DNA of 64,000 bases from Gilliamella sp. ESL0441 (GTDB taxonomy: Bacteria; Pseudomonadota; Gammaproteobacteria; Enterobacterales; Orbaceae). Within the stretch, counting starts at the first letter, position 1. The number at the start of each line of letters is the position of its first letter. The notes below the pieces were generated by a model. It searched no databases. It saw nothing but the letters and a program-made list of their open reading frames with translations, and was not told the origin of the DNA. The stretch covers positions 1,240,001 to 1,304,000 of the forward strand of contig NZ_CP048264.1 of NCBI RefSeq assembly GCF_019469185.1, in the 5' to 3' direction. Below are positions 9,101-17,043 of this stretch, piece after piece. The translations under genes and the position numbers were made by a program.

Positions 9101-12100
9101 GTAAATATGGTGGGCGATGCGATTGGTCGAAATAAAACTGTGTTGATTGTTTGCCAAAAAAAAGCTGCCTTAGAGGTGGTATATAAACGCTTAGCTGCTG
9201 AGGGGCTAGATTCTCGAAGTATTATGGTCAATGATGTTAATGCAAATAGAAATTCGGTGATTAGTAGTATACGAGAACAACTGGGATTATTATTTAAATT
9301 TCCTGAAAGAACGGATTGGATCGAAAAGCGTAAGCGAGTTGCAGCCAAAATTACAGATTTAGAAAATCGTTTAGATAGTCATCACGAGGCACTACATCAA
9401 CAAGATCCTCAAACGGGGTTAAGCTATAGAGAATTGATTGCTGATTTAATAGGTGTTAATAAAAACTATCAGTTATTTGCAGCTCCTCAAATAAGATCAG
9501 TGATAAGTGATTGCGATCCACAACAGTTAATAGCATTAGAAAATGAGTGTGCGCCGCTAGTGCGTTTTTGGTTGCCATCCTGTTATGAAAATAGTCCTCT
9601 AATTCATTTAAAAGCATTTTCCCATGATTTAGCGACACTAGAAGATTTTAAAAAATTCTTTACCCATTTTTTAAGTGTTGAACAGCTAAGAATGGGTAAG
9701 TTAACTCATTGTACGCGCTTTGAAGTAGACAACCCAAAACCCTACCAGCAATGGATTGAAGCAGAGGGGGATCATTTTCTGACGATCTCAGAAAGTATTC
9801 GCGCACGTTTAGTAAAATGGTTGACTTTTTTTAAGTTGGGTGTTGATTCTTCCGCTGTATTAGAAGGCGATTTACTGATTAACCAACTGACTCTATTGAA
9901 AGAGCGCTTAGCACTGTTAAATGAAAGCTGTTGGTGTGATTTATCCCTTAAACTTTGTTTGTTAGAGTTAGATGAATTAAATGATTTATCAAATAAAGCT
10001 CGACTGATGTTAATGCCTAGGCCATGGTATAGTTTCTTAAGTATTAAACATTATAGATCAAAACAGGCGTTATTAGCATTTTTAGCATCACAAGGCGAAC
10101 TGCCGAATTTGGAGGGCATTCCTAAGCTTTATAATGCATTGGTGCTTGAGCAAGAATATCGCCCCATTCGTCAAGAAATACAGACTATATGCGCTAGACT
10201 ACAATTGCCTGTGCCTGATAACCGTACAAACCTTAATATAAAAAATGTCGTCAATGAAACATTAACAAGTTTGCAAGAGGTAAAAGAATGGGCTAAAAGA
10301 ATTATGTCAGCACCTCACTGTGAAGAAGTTGAAAAGTCAGTCCTACAAGGTAAAGTGGCATTCGAACACTTATTAAATGATTATCATACCGCTTTTGAAA
10401 GATATGCTTCACGTAAAGCTTCTTTAGAGGCATTATTGCCGTTAGTGAGTTATTTTGAAGATACTCTCTATGGAAACTGCAAAACGTCCATCGAAAAAAA
10501 TGAAATTTCTCCGCTGTTGCTGATAGAAATTAACCGTGTACTCGATACCATGGAAGCTTACCAATATTTTAGAAAACGTGTTCCACAATTATCAACCAAG
10601 GCTATTAAGTTGTTTGAACGTTTAAGGCTCTATCAGGAAGAATTAACTCATTTACCCACTACAGCCCTTGATAAAAGTTTTAGACAATTATTAAATTATG
10701 AGGCTAAACAGACATGGAAAGCACGTATTGAGCAAGATAATCCTGTACTGCTAACCAATGAGGATGAAATTCAACAACAAATTCAGGCTTTAGCCTCAGC
10801 TGATGAAGAGATCCGTGAATTAAATAAAACCTTATTTACGCACAATATTCCTGTCGGTAAGTTAGCGAGCGCTAGAGAATGGGAAGATATTACCCGATTA
10901 ACCGGGCAGCGTGCGAGAAGATTGCGCGAGTTTGTAGAACAAGGTGTGCAGTTAGGGCTTATGAGCTTAAGACCCATTTGGTTAATGAATCCTGATATTG
11001 TGAGTCGGCTATTACCTTTAAAAGCAGGCTTGTTCGATGTGGTCATTTTTGATGAGGCTTCACAAATGCCTGTCGAATATGCTTTACCTTCACTTTATCG
11101 CAGTCAAGTGGCTGTCGTGAGTGGGGATGAAAAGCAAATGCCACCTAGCTCTTTCTTTAGTGCTCAAGTAGAGCTTGAGGAAGATTTAGATCTTAATTTA
11201 AGCGCTGAATTAACCGATGAAGAACAACAAGAAATATTACAAGGCACATGGGACTCAAAAGAAATTACGAATTGTCCTGATTTACTACAACTTGCTCGTT
11301 CAGTATTACCAACAACAGGCCTGCAAATTCACTATCGTTCGGAATATCGAGAGTTAATTGATTATTCGAATGCTGCTTTCTATATGAATCAACTAAATAT
11401 ACCCGTTCGGCATCCGTTAGATATGATTAAACAAGCACAGCCTATAGAGTATATATGGGCTAATGGAGTATATGAACAACAAACAAATTTAAAAGAGGCC
11501 AAAAAAGTTGTTCAAGTGGTGGGCAATATTTGGCAGCAGTCCTCGGGCAAACCTCCTTCTATAGGCGTGGTTACATTTAATAAAAAACAAGCAGACTTAA
11601 TTGAAAAGTTTTTTTATGAAAAAGCAGCTGAAAATGAAACGTTTGCCGACATCTTCAAAGAAGAAAATCAACGTATGGACAACGGCGAAGATATGTCCAT
11701 TTTTATTAAAAATGTTGAAAATGTACAAGGCGATGAACGGGACATTATTGTGTTCTCGACAACTTTCGGATGCAATGAGAAAGGAGTCTTTAGACGTAAT
11801 TTCGGCGTATTAGGCCAACAAGGTGGAGAAAGGCGACTTAATGTGGCCATTACACGAGCTCGAAAAAAAGTAATTTTAGTCTCCTCGATGCCGATAGACG
11901 CTATTTCTGATATGTTATCTGGCAAACAGAGCCCAACTACACCTAGAGATTATTTACAGTGCTATTTAGCCTATGCTAAAGCATTGTCAGAAGGTAAATT
12001 TGATTACAGTAAAGATCTACTTAATCGGGTTACGGGTTATAGCCAGTTGGTTATTGATAGAACAGAGACTAAGCAACAAGATGCTTTTCTTGATGATGTA

Positions 12101-12409
12101 GAAGCCTTTATCCAGTCTTTGGGGGTAGGGTATATGCGTCAATCAGGTAATGGTGTATTCGCGTTAGATTTTGCGATTGAAGACCCAGCAACGAAACTAT
12201 ACAGTATTGGGATTGAATGTGATGCACCAATTCACTCATTGTTAAATCATGCCAGATCACGTGAAATCTGGCGACAATCGGTTTTAAAACGTGCAATTCC
12301 TAATATTTTACGTATTTCATCACATAAGTGGTATGAAAATAGCGAGCATGAAAAGAAACGTCTAAAAACGTTGGTTGAAACTGTATTAGCACCTGAGGTT
12401 AGTCAATGA
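6152..12409 (+). CDS. Zinc-ribbon / pseudokinase / SF1 helicase / PD-(D/E)XK nuclease fusion, 2085 aa
   Basis: Domains in order: two zinc ribbons in residues 6-90 (CPNC with CGW, then C-NGH and CMECG); a Ser/Thr kinase fold at about 115-370; an unassigned helical part; a DUF4011-like region at about 690-930; an SF1 helicase with Walker A GPPGTGKS (973-980), DEASQ (1634-1638), VQGDERD (about 1858) and NVAITRAR (1897-1904); and a C-terminal MTES_1575/Vsr-like nuclease with D2006 and E2022-C-D2024. The kinase looks dead: the HRD site reads HCD (228-230), DFG is GFG (250-252), the beta-3 lysine position is Thr or Tyr, and there is no glycine loop. The structural SDWWSLG and APE motifs persist. 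AAGGA lies 8 bases upstream. The kinase-helicase fusion recalls Mokosh MkoA, but here the nuclease is PD-(D/E)XK and fused. Probably the effector of the operon. Confidence 0.88.
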   Translation: MAMMRFCPNCQTERSLHEIFCEGTINDEPCGWDLSSVTISETGWRPQSVVTVNDVLPEITVSHCVNGHIMDTGDLICMECGADLAEIDNSENPERISSNHEETITESDITTIDDWQLLQLISQTDGVRERYLVKRLHDEKRAVLTLYHTGAEPNIDVYEVLRNLPREHVPEIITKGRWNDQAYVVAEELTGGVLADLGMVINDMDTIRHVMTELGQALNAFTAAGLRHCDLRPNNLLVRTKEPLDLVITGFGSARLSEFDLEVISPLATTFYTAPEVVAGGVSVASDWWSLGVILLEQLTQGKCFEGVNTQAFIIQVLASGVDIPTTLDPRLQLLLRGLLAKDHHRRWQWSEVQAWINGEDVAAPEMVQAAAQEVDLDKSISLGGKSYHRVKLFALNAANPVNWQEATELLSRGNLVTWLEQADFDATSLATIREVMRRPDLTSDMQLMVVLKILNPDIPLIIAGNIVTPNWLLQHPSDGYQLISGVIPSLLKASEVWLWHLHERANTVRQRALNLQIKLDEEVLRIHLLSASRAQLAAIWSEKSALFPDANNAGLLSLLERRIISEEDFIVLLSAELGQFKSLDTVLKESLKLGKKLNIDMVDDEALRRLIAQPRLTLYQQLNERIEGFASTGVDEVDQWAEQYRLEKRMPLPKLLVLLSIGPEKWVKPHKRQYTSQIIDFFHKKVTTSILKGPLVRMRLGMYTARVDINLLGTERTSANKLLDHIVQRNSRPQAIDLEAFQANNFIEYQLRNLYRQSNLCRRDTGINGLYMGFPFLLYQEPNSNRLPRIAPLLLWPITLNYDMGVPNRITLAFDNEREEIRVNPALEGMLGKALYEDWKSVIDELLARSALTTLEVMDTLTNLGSVSSRQVQNLPINFDTELSEVCFACSAVLFDVNFLGQSIGEELNRLKKLSPVNTALETALRLKPYQAVAEIPEKPAELDRYFSVSSDPSQENAVLQARQDSGLLIEGPPGTGKSQTIVNMVGDAIGRNKTVLIVCQKKAALEVVYKRLAAEGLDSRSIMVNDVNANRNSVISSIREQLGLLFKFPERTDWIEKRKRVAAKITDLENRLDSHHEALHQQDPQTGLSYRELIADLIGVNKNYQLFAAPQIRSVISDCDPQQLIALENECAPLVRFWLPSCYENSPLIHLKAFSHDLATLEDFKKFFTHFLSVEQLRMGKLTHCTRFEVDNPKPYQQWIEAEGDHFLTISESIRARLVKWLTFFKLGVDSSAVLEGDLLINQLTLLKERLALLNESCWCDLSLKLCLLELDELNDLSNKARLMLMPRPWYSFLSIKHYRSKQALLAFLASQGELPNLEGIPKLYNALVLEQEYRPIRQEIQTICARLQLPVPDNRTNLNIKNVVNETLTSLQEVKEWAKRIMSAPHCEEVEKSVLQGKVAFEHLLNDYHTAFERYASRKASLEALLPLVSYFEDTLYGNCKTSIEKNEISPLLLIEINRVLDTMEAYQYFRKRVPQLSTKAIKLFERLRLYQEELTHLPTTALDKSFRQLLNYEAKQTWKARIEQDNPVLLTNEDEIQQQIQALASADEEIRELNKTLFTHNIPVGKLASAREWEDITRLTGQRARRLREFVEQGVQLGLMSLRPIWLMNPDIVSRLLPLKAGLFDVVIFDEASQMPVEYALPSLYRSQVAVVSGDEKQMPPSSFFSAQVELEEDLDLNLSAELTDEEQQEILQGTWDSKEITNCPDLLQLARSVLPTTGLQIHYRSEYRELIDYSNAAFYMNQLNIPVRHPLDMIKQAQPIEYIWANGVYEQQTNLKEAKKVVQVVGNIWQQSSGKPPSIGVVTFNKKQADLIEKFFYEKAAENETFADIFKEENQRMDNGEDMSIFIKNVENVQGDERDIIVFSTTFGCNEKGVFRRNFGVLGQQGGERRLNVAITRARKKVILVSSMPIDAISDMLSGKQSPTTPRDYLQCYLAYAKALSEGKFDYSKDLLNRVTGYSQLVIDRTETKQQDAFLDDVEAFIQSLGVGYMRQSGNGVFALDFAIEDPATKLYSIGIECDAPIHSLLNHARSREIWRQSVLKRAIPNILRISSHKWYENSEHEKKRLKTLVETVLAPEVSQ

Positions 12410-13755
12410 GTGGCCCAAAAGTTGTTAAAATTGTTACGCTAGAAGAATTGACGGCTACCAGCAAAGGCTATTTGGCCCGTCTGGATCAATCAATTAAGCA
12501 ATGGCAAAAAGCAATGGATAAGCTGAATGAAACAGATGAAAAGTTTTATGAAACAATCATTGCAAAACGAAAAACCTTTGATCAAATGTTAGAAGAGCAA
12601 CGTTTCTCAGACATACAAAGACTTGTACCGATTGAAATAACCAGTCTAAGTGACGATATCGCACAACGTCGACAATTAAAGGTCGCTGCAAAAAGTCAGC
12701 AAGCTATTGAAGAAAAGCAAGCAAAAGAAAATATCAAAGCTCTCATTAATTTATTAAATAATAAACAAGTTGTACTCACCGATCAATTCAATAACGAATT
12801 ACAGCAAGCGATTAAAGGTAAATATCAGGGGAATGTTAATCAGCTTTTAACGAAAGCCTTTAATTTACTCACGCCTAAAAACACCAAAGAACTTTCAGAA
12901 AAGCAACAAGCTTTGCTGGATCGTATGGTGGTTGATGACACCACGCAAACCTTTGCAAGCTGGTTAGAACAACAAAATATTGAATTGCAAAAAGACCCTT
13001 ATATACAAAAAATTGAACACTATCTTGCAGAATTATCACTTGAACAAAAAGAAGTTTATGATGTATTTATTGAGCGCTTAAACAACATTGAGCAGGAGTT
13101 ACAACCTAGCCGTAAGAAACTACTACTTGATAGTATTATTCTTGACTTAGCTCAAGCGATTAATGAGGCCAAGGAACGTGGAGTTTTACAAGCACAATTG
13201 GAATTATTAATCGCTGAATTACAACAAAAAACAACGGAGCCTTTAGATTTTGATTTTAATAAACTTGACACGATGAGTGTTAAAGAATTGAAAATATTAA
13301 TAGATAATTGCGAACATACGCTGGCAAAAATCACAGAAAAAACAGAAGCGATGTACAGACAACAAGTTATTTTACAGGGACTGGCTAGCTTAGGATATGA
13401 AGTACGACACGGAATGGATACACAGTGGGCGAAAGATGGGCGATTAGTTTTGCGTAATCCTTCTAAACCTGGTTACGGCATAGAGTTAGCCGCTAACGCT
13501 GAGGTGGCACGCATGCAGGTACGAGCAGTTAAATTGACTTCCGAAAACAATCAACAACGTGATAGTGATATTGAAACCCTTTGGTGTAGTGATTTTACCA
13601 AGTTACAGCAATGGTTAGCCAAACAAGGTTCTGACTTAATTATTGAAAAAGCATTGCCGGTTGGTGCCGTTCCTCTAAAATCTGTTATATCAGAGGAAAT
13701 TGATTCTTTACAAAAAACGACGGAGCAAAAAACTTTATCTTCTAAAAAAATCTAA
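12406..13755 (+). CDS. Coiled-coil protein, fourth gene of the accessory operon
   Basis: 449 residues, overlapping the helicase gene by ATGA, so the two are translationally coupled. The N-terminus is MSGPKVVKIVTLEEL. Residues 20-330 are nearly all charged helix, rich in Gln, Lys and Glu with heptad-like spacing. The C-terminal 120 residues appear globular (GLASLGYEVRHG, then LVLRNPSKPGYGIELAAN and a Trp-rich stretch near LWCSDFTKLQQWL). I see no catalytic motif, signal peptide or membrane segment. I do not recognise the family with certainty. The position and coupling point to a structural or adaptor subunit of the complex formed by the three preceding genes. Confidence 0.8.
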   Translation: MSGPKVVKIVTLEELTATSKGYLARLDQSIKQWQKAMDKLNETDEKFYETIIAKRKTFDQMLEEQRFSDIQRLVPIEITSLSDDIAQRRQLKVAAKSQQAIEEKQAKENIKALINLLNNKQVVLTDQFNNELQQAIKGKYQGNVNQLLTKAFNLLTPKNTKELSEKQQALLDRMVVDDTTQTFASWLEQQNIELQKDPYIQKIEHYLAELSLEQKEVYDVFIERLNNIEQELQPSRKKLLLDSIILDLAQAINEAKERGVLQAQLELLIAELQQKTTEPLDFDFNKLDTMSVKELKILIDNCEHTLAKITEKTEAMYRQQVILQGLASLGYEVRHGMDTQWAKDGRLVLRNPSKPGYGIELAANAEVARMQVRAVKLTSENNQQRDSDIETLWCSDFTKLQQWLAKQGSDLIIEKALPVGAVPLKSVISEEIDSLQKTTEQKTLSSKKI

Positions 13756-13796
13756 AAACAGTATCTTCTGGAAAGTTATTTTGTTTTTGTGGCAAG

Positions 13797-13872
13797 TTGA
13801 ACATTAGGTAAATTACTAGATAATTCTGAAGATTTTTGGGTTTATGATGATAATACAAATACGGTTCAATAA
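13797..13872 (+). pseudogene. Short C-terminal coding relic
   Basis: The frame reads TLGKLLDNSEDFWVYDDNTN followed by three more residues and a TAA at 13870-13872. It has no start codon or upstream coding. It looks like the tail of a lost protein in front of the DKNYY lipoprotein array, similar to the tails found between the later array members. No family is recognised. Confidence 0.3.
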
Positions 13873-13882
13873 ATGAAAAACT

Positions 13883-14533
13883 ATGGAAAATGCAAAAAAA
13901 ATAATTTTTATATTAATGTTACTAACTATTTCATGTAACACCTGTTCGAATGATACAAAAACACAAAAAATACATTTAGAACAAGTGAATTCTGACTATA
14001 TTCAGGTAAAAGATATCCTATATAAAGATAAACAAGGTAATTATTACTTACAATATAAACATCCTGGATATCCCAGAGAAACAATTGCTTATGGTTATCA
14101 AAATAGAGTTTACGATTTACACTTTCCTGAATTGAAAATAAAATTACTCAATGATGTTTTGAATGAAAGTAGTTTTCATCGTATAGATTCAACTGAATAT
14201 TTTTCTGATAATAAAAATATATATGCTATTGCTGATTTTGCTACAGATATTAATGTCTACATCTTACCTCTGCAATTTTCAAACTATAAAGTTGTAGGGC
14301 AATATATTAAAGATAGCCAGACCGTTTTTTGGAATGCAAGACAGTTATTAGACGTTGAAGCTAAATATTTTAATGTTATATCAGCAAATGCGAATCATCC
14401 AGAATTAGGTTATGATGAAAAATATCTTTATATAAGGAATGAACGATTATCCTATTCTGAATTTAATTCTTTAGATATAGAAAGTACTATTAAAATTAAG
14501 TTAAAACAACAATATTTTCCAGAAGAGAACTAA
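13883..14533 (+). CDS. DKNYY-family lipoprotein, copy 1
   Basis: 216 residues. A hydrophobic N-terminus (KKIIFILMLLTISC) looks like a lipoprotein signal with Cys near residue 19, although the lipobox is not canonical. The body carries repeated short units around a Tyr/Phe-Asp-Lys-Asn core (YFSDNKNIYAI, YIKDSQTVFW, GYDEKYLYI) that are typical of the DKNYY family. It ends in KLKQQYFPEEN, which copy 2 shares. DKNYY proteins are usually envelope proteins of unknown function, and several sit near secreted toxins. The array context suggests an immunity-like or decoy role, which is inference. Confidence 0.72.
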   Translation: MENAKKIIFILMLLTISCNTCSNDTKTQKIHLEQVNSDYIQVKDILYKDKQGNYYLQYKHPGYPRETIAYGYQNRVYDLHFPELKIKLLNDVLNESSFHRIDSTEYFSDNKNIYAIADFATDINVYILPLQFSNYKVVGQYIKDSQTVFWNARQLLDVEAKYFNVISANANHPELGYDEKYLYIRNERLSYSEFNSLDIESTIKIKLKQQYFPEEN

Positions 14534-14539
14534 TCTATT
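14501..14539 (+). repeat. 39-bp direct repeat, copy A
   Basis: Covers the last codons of DKNYY copy 1, its stop and 7 bases beyond. It matches 15458-15496 at the end of copy 2 with one mismatch. The identity continues past the stop codon, so the two genes arose by recent tandem duplication or have recombined at their ends. Confidence 0.85.
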
Positions 14540-14857
14540 AGCAGCTAATCCAAATAATTTTTCATTATCATATAAAAAGGGAACGAATGACTATTATTGT
14601 AAATGATATTAATAAAAGATTAGGATACAATTTATATTAAAATTCTGTACTAAACGATATACATGTATTGATTTTTATTAATTGATAGTACTGATTTTTG
14701 TAATGTACAATTTGAAGTGTTTGATCAAGGCACTCTGTGGAAAACTGAAACAAAGAAAATTATTAATGCAATAGACAATTACTTTTTAGAAAGTACTATT
14801 AGTTTATTTAAAAGGGCTGCTAATAATATTATAAGGCTAGCTGAAATTAAAAACATT
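14534..14857 (+). pseudogene. Coding relics between DKNYY genes
   Basis: Two relics lie here. Just after copy 1, a frame reads AANPNNFSLSYKKGT and then breaks; it matches the segment NPNDFSLSYKKGI at 16060-16100. From 14672 to 14857 an open frame without a proper start reads VFDQGTLWKTETKKIINAID and continues with a Leu/Ile-rich helix into the start of copy 2. Repeated C-terminal tails alternating with small lipoprotein genes resemble the orphan toxin-tip and immunity cassettes of polymorphic toxin loci, but no toxin domain is recognisable. Confidence 0.4.
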
Positions 14858-15490
14858 ATGAAATCAATATATTATATTTTAATCAGTTGTTTGCTCCTTT
14901 TTTCATGTGAAAAAAAAACTGTGCCAGTTATTACAAATACTTTAGAAAGTCATCAATATATTTTGATAAAAGATGATCTTTTATTTAAAGATAATATTAA
15001 CAATATTTATTTAAGAGTGAATGAAGTCTTTCCTGGTACAGATTCTTTATATTCAGCGTATTATGATTACCTTACTAAAGATGGTCATTATTTTTCTCTT
15101 AAAGATATCATTGATATCGACTCATTTCACCAGATTGATAATACACAATATTTTAAAGATAAACGTGCTGTTTATGCATATCAACAATTCCCTCCCAGAT
15201 TTGATCCAATTACCATTATTGAAATTAATCCTGAAAAGTTTGAGTTGTTACCTGATAATTACATTAAAGATGATAAAAACGTCTATTGGTTAACCAAAAA
15301 ACTTGATGCTGATGCTAAACAGTTTCATGTTATAAAGTTTGGTAATATGATGCTAGGCGTTGATAATAATCATCTTTTTTGGTCTCAAGGCGATATTATG
15401 GAATATAAAGATTTTGAGCCACTAAAAAATATATTAAACGCGACTAAGTTTGAAAAATTAAAACAACAATATTTTCCAGAAGAAAACTAA
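14858..15490 (+). CDS. DKNYY-family lipoprotein, copy 2
   Basis: The frame is open from further upstream, but the ATG at 14858 gives a proper lipoprotein signal: MKSIYYILISCLLLFSCEKK with the lipobox LFSC. That makes 210 residues, matching copy 1. The body shows the family units LLFKDNINNIYL, YFKDKRAVYAY and YIKDDKNVYWLTKKLDADAK, and it ends in the same QQYFPEEN. The mature protein should be lipid-anchored in the periplasm. Function unknown. The family repeats are clear, so assignment to DKNYY is fairly sure. Confidence 0.75.
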   Translation: MKSIYYILISCLLLFSCEKKTVPVITNTLESHQYILIKDDLLFKDNINNIYLRVNEVFPGTDSLYSAYYDYLTKDGHYFSLKDIIDIDSFHQIDNTQYFKDKRAVYAYQQFPPRFDPITIIEINPEKFELLPDNYIKDDKNVYWLTKKLDADAKQFHVIKFGNMMLGVDNNHLFWSQGDIMEYKDFEPLKNILNATKFEKLKQQYFPEEN

Positions 15491-15496
15491 TCTATT
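15458..15496 (+). repeat. 39-bp direct repeat, copy B
   Basis: Second copy of the repeat at 14501-14539, one mismatch, again spanning the end and stop codon of a DKNYY gene. Confidence 0.85.
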
Positions 15497-15505
15497 CCTA
15501 AATGT

Positions 15506-16027
15506 GATGAAAACTTCTTACGCTATTCTTGCCCATCTTATTAGTATCTTGTCATCTAAGCGAAGAAGTAGTATTGATAAAAGATGATCTCTTTCAAGAT
15601 AAAACCGGAAATCTAGATATACTTTCACACAATAATGATCTTAAATCCCGCTATTTATCAACTATTACCCATAATGAGACCAACATCCATTAAAAGATAA
15701 TATCGATACAGAGAGTTATGAACATTTAGGTGCGTACTTTTATGCTCAAGATAATCATCACTTTTATTATAATAATGGCAATAGTTTAAAAACGGTCACA
15801 AAGATACCTTGCTTAAAAGAAAGTGCCGATTATAAAAAAATTAAAGATAATTTATATCGTAATATGAATAATAATTTATTTATTCGTTCAGTAGATTCCA
15901 CCACAGTATCATGCCCCAAATGTGTCTATATAGAAGTGAGTAATATCGATGCCAACTCATATGAAAAACTTGAAAATAGCAATTATTTTAAAGAAAACAG
16001 CAGGTTAATTATCTTCAAGAGACATTA
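15506..16027 (+). pseudogene. Degraded DKNYY lipoprotein, copy 3
   Basis: A signal-like start (MKTSYAILAHLI) at about 15509 runs into a stop. Another frame then reads VVLIKDDLFQDKTGNLDI, which matches the start of mature copy 2. After a further break, a third frame reads GAYFYAQDNHHFYYNNGN and continues to LENSNYFKENS. At least two frameshifts or stops separate the parts, so the gene is dead. Confidence 0.65.
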
Positions 16028-16160
16028 GCAGGGGGATACATAAAAAATGTAGCAAAAACTAATCCAAATGATTTTTCCTTATCATATAAAAAGGGAATTT
16101 GGTTTGGTAAAATGGAAAGAATGACTATTATCAAGGAGAGATATTTAATATCAACCAATT
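16015..16160 (+). pseudogene. Repeated C-terminal tail relic (NPNDFSLSYKKG unit)
   Basis: An open frame without a start reads LQETLAGGYIKNVAKTNPND and continues FSLSYKKGIWFGKMERMTII to a TAA just before the next lipoprotein gene. The NPN(D/N)FSLSYKKG core recurs at 14545-14585. It looks like the tail of a protein whose body has been lost, positioned directly before a DKNYY gene as in the first copy. Confidence 0.4.
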
Positions 16161-16846
16161 ATGAAAAATAAAAAAATAATCTTCTATTTTCTATCCATTT
16201 TTTGGTAACAGCCTGCGATAATGCTGATACAAAAACTCTTTCTACATTTCTTATCAAGAATGGTAACGAATGGAATATTCAAATTCCTAATTCATGGTGT
16301 GCAAAAAAAACAACAGATACACTCGATTATTCAACAATTTATAATTTAAAAACGAAAATGTATCAACCAGTAAGCAAAACAATTGATATAGAAACGTTTG
16401 ATTTGCTGTTTAATGACATAGAGGATAGAAAAAAGATTAATAATGATTACTGGTTAAGATATAACGAAGGTATGCAAAGTAAGTATTATTTCAAAGATAA
16501 ACACCATATCTATATTTATACCTGCCATTCTCAAGTCAATAGTGAACTTTTTATAGCTGGCTCATCTTCAGATTATGCGGTGTTAGGAGGAAATTACTTA
16601 CGTGTTGAAAATGCAATCTACTACGATGGAAAAAAAATAGACGGTGCCGATGTTAATACGTTTAGAACGAAAAATGAGATCCGACATGATTCAGAATGGG
16701 ACGAAACGATTGGTTTAGATAAAAATTATATTTATATTAATGATAAGCCTATAAAAAGTCGTGAAGAGTTTGATAAAAAATTTGACGATAGTTGTCTTTT
16801 TACAGATCCAGCATTGAGAGAACAATATTTTGGAGATAGAAAATAA
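16161..16846 (+). pseudogene. DKNYY-family lipoprotein, copy 4, frameshifted in the signal peptide
   Basis: An ATG at 16161 starts MKNKKIIFYFLSIFW and stops at once. One extra T in the run of six Ts at 16198-16203 would join it to the long frame as IFLVTACDNAD, a perfect lipobox. The remaining frame (from 16202, 214 residues) is intact and carries YYFKDKHHIYIY, YDGKKIDGADVNTF and GLDKNYIYIND, ending in REQYFGDRK. Either the gene is newly broken, or it switches by slippage at the T run, or the read has a homopolymer error. Without the signal, the protein would not be exported. Confidence 0.65.
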
Positions 16847-16948
16847 CATTTCTTACATTAATAAAAATTTCCGCAGACAGAAAAAAACGTAAAATGCTCT
16901 ATTTATCAATGAATTAAAGATATATTGAGATTTGTTTATACGCGATAT

Positions 16949-17024
16949 TGGAGCGGGAAACGAGGTTCGAACTCGCGACCTCAACCTTGGCAAGGTTGCG
17001 CTCTACCAACTGAGCTATTCCCGC
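16949..17024 (-). tRNA. tRNA-Gly (GCC)
   Basis: On the minus strand the 76 bases fold as a standard tRNA: acceptor GCGGGAA pairs with TTCCCGC, the anticodon stem CAACC/GGTTG holds the loop TTGCCAA with anticodon GCC, the T-arm is GTTCGAAC, and CCA is encoded. It lies 20 bases after tRNA-Leu. The accessory region begins right after its 3' end, which makes it the likely integration site of the island. Confidence 0.95.
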
Positions 17025-17043
17025 ATAAGAGAAGTGTTGTAAA

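Noticed and set aside
12116..12130. GGGTAGGG as an FtsK-orienting (KOPS) motif
   Set aside because: A single occurrence in a coding region; I could not establish a skewed distribution on the two sides of dif.
6152..12409. Calling the large fusion Mokosh MkoA
   Set aside because: The kinase is degenerate, the nuclease is PD-(D/E)XK and fused rather than a separate PLD protein, and the operon partners differ.
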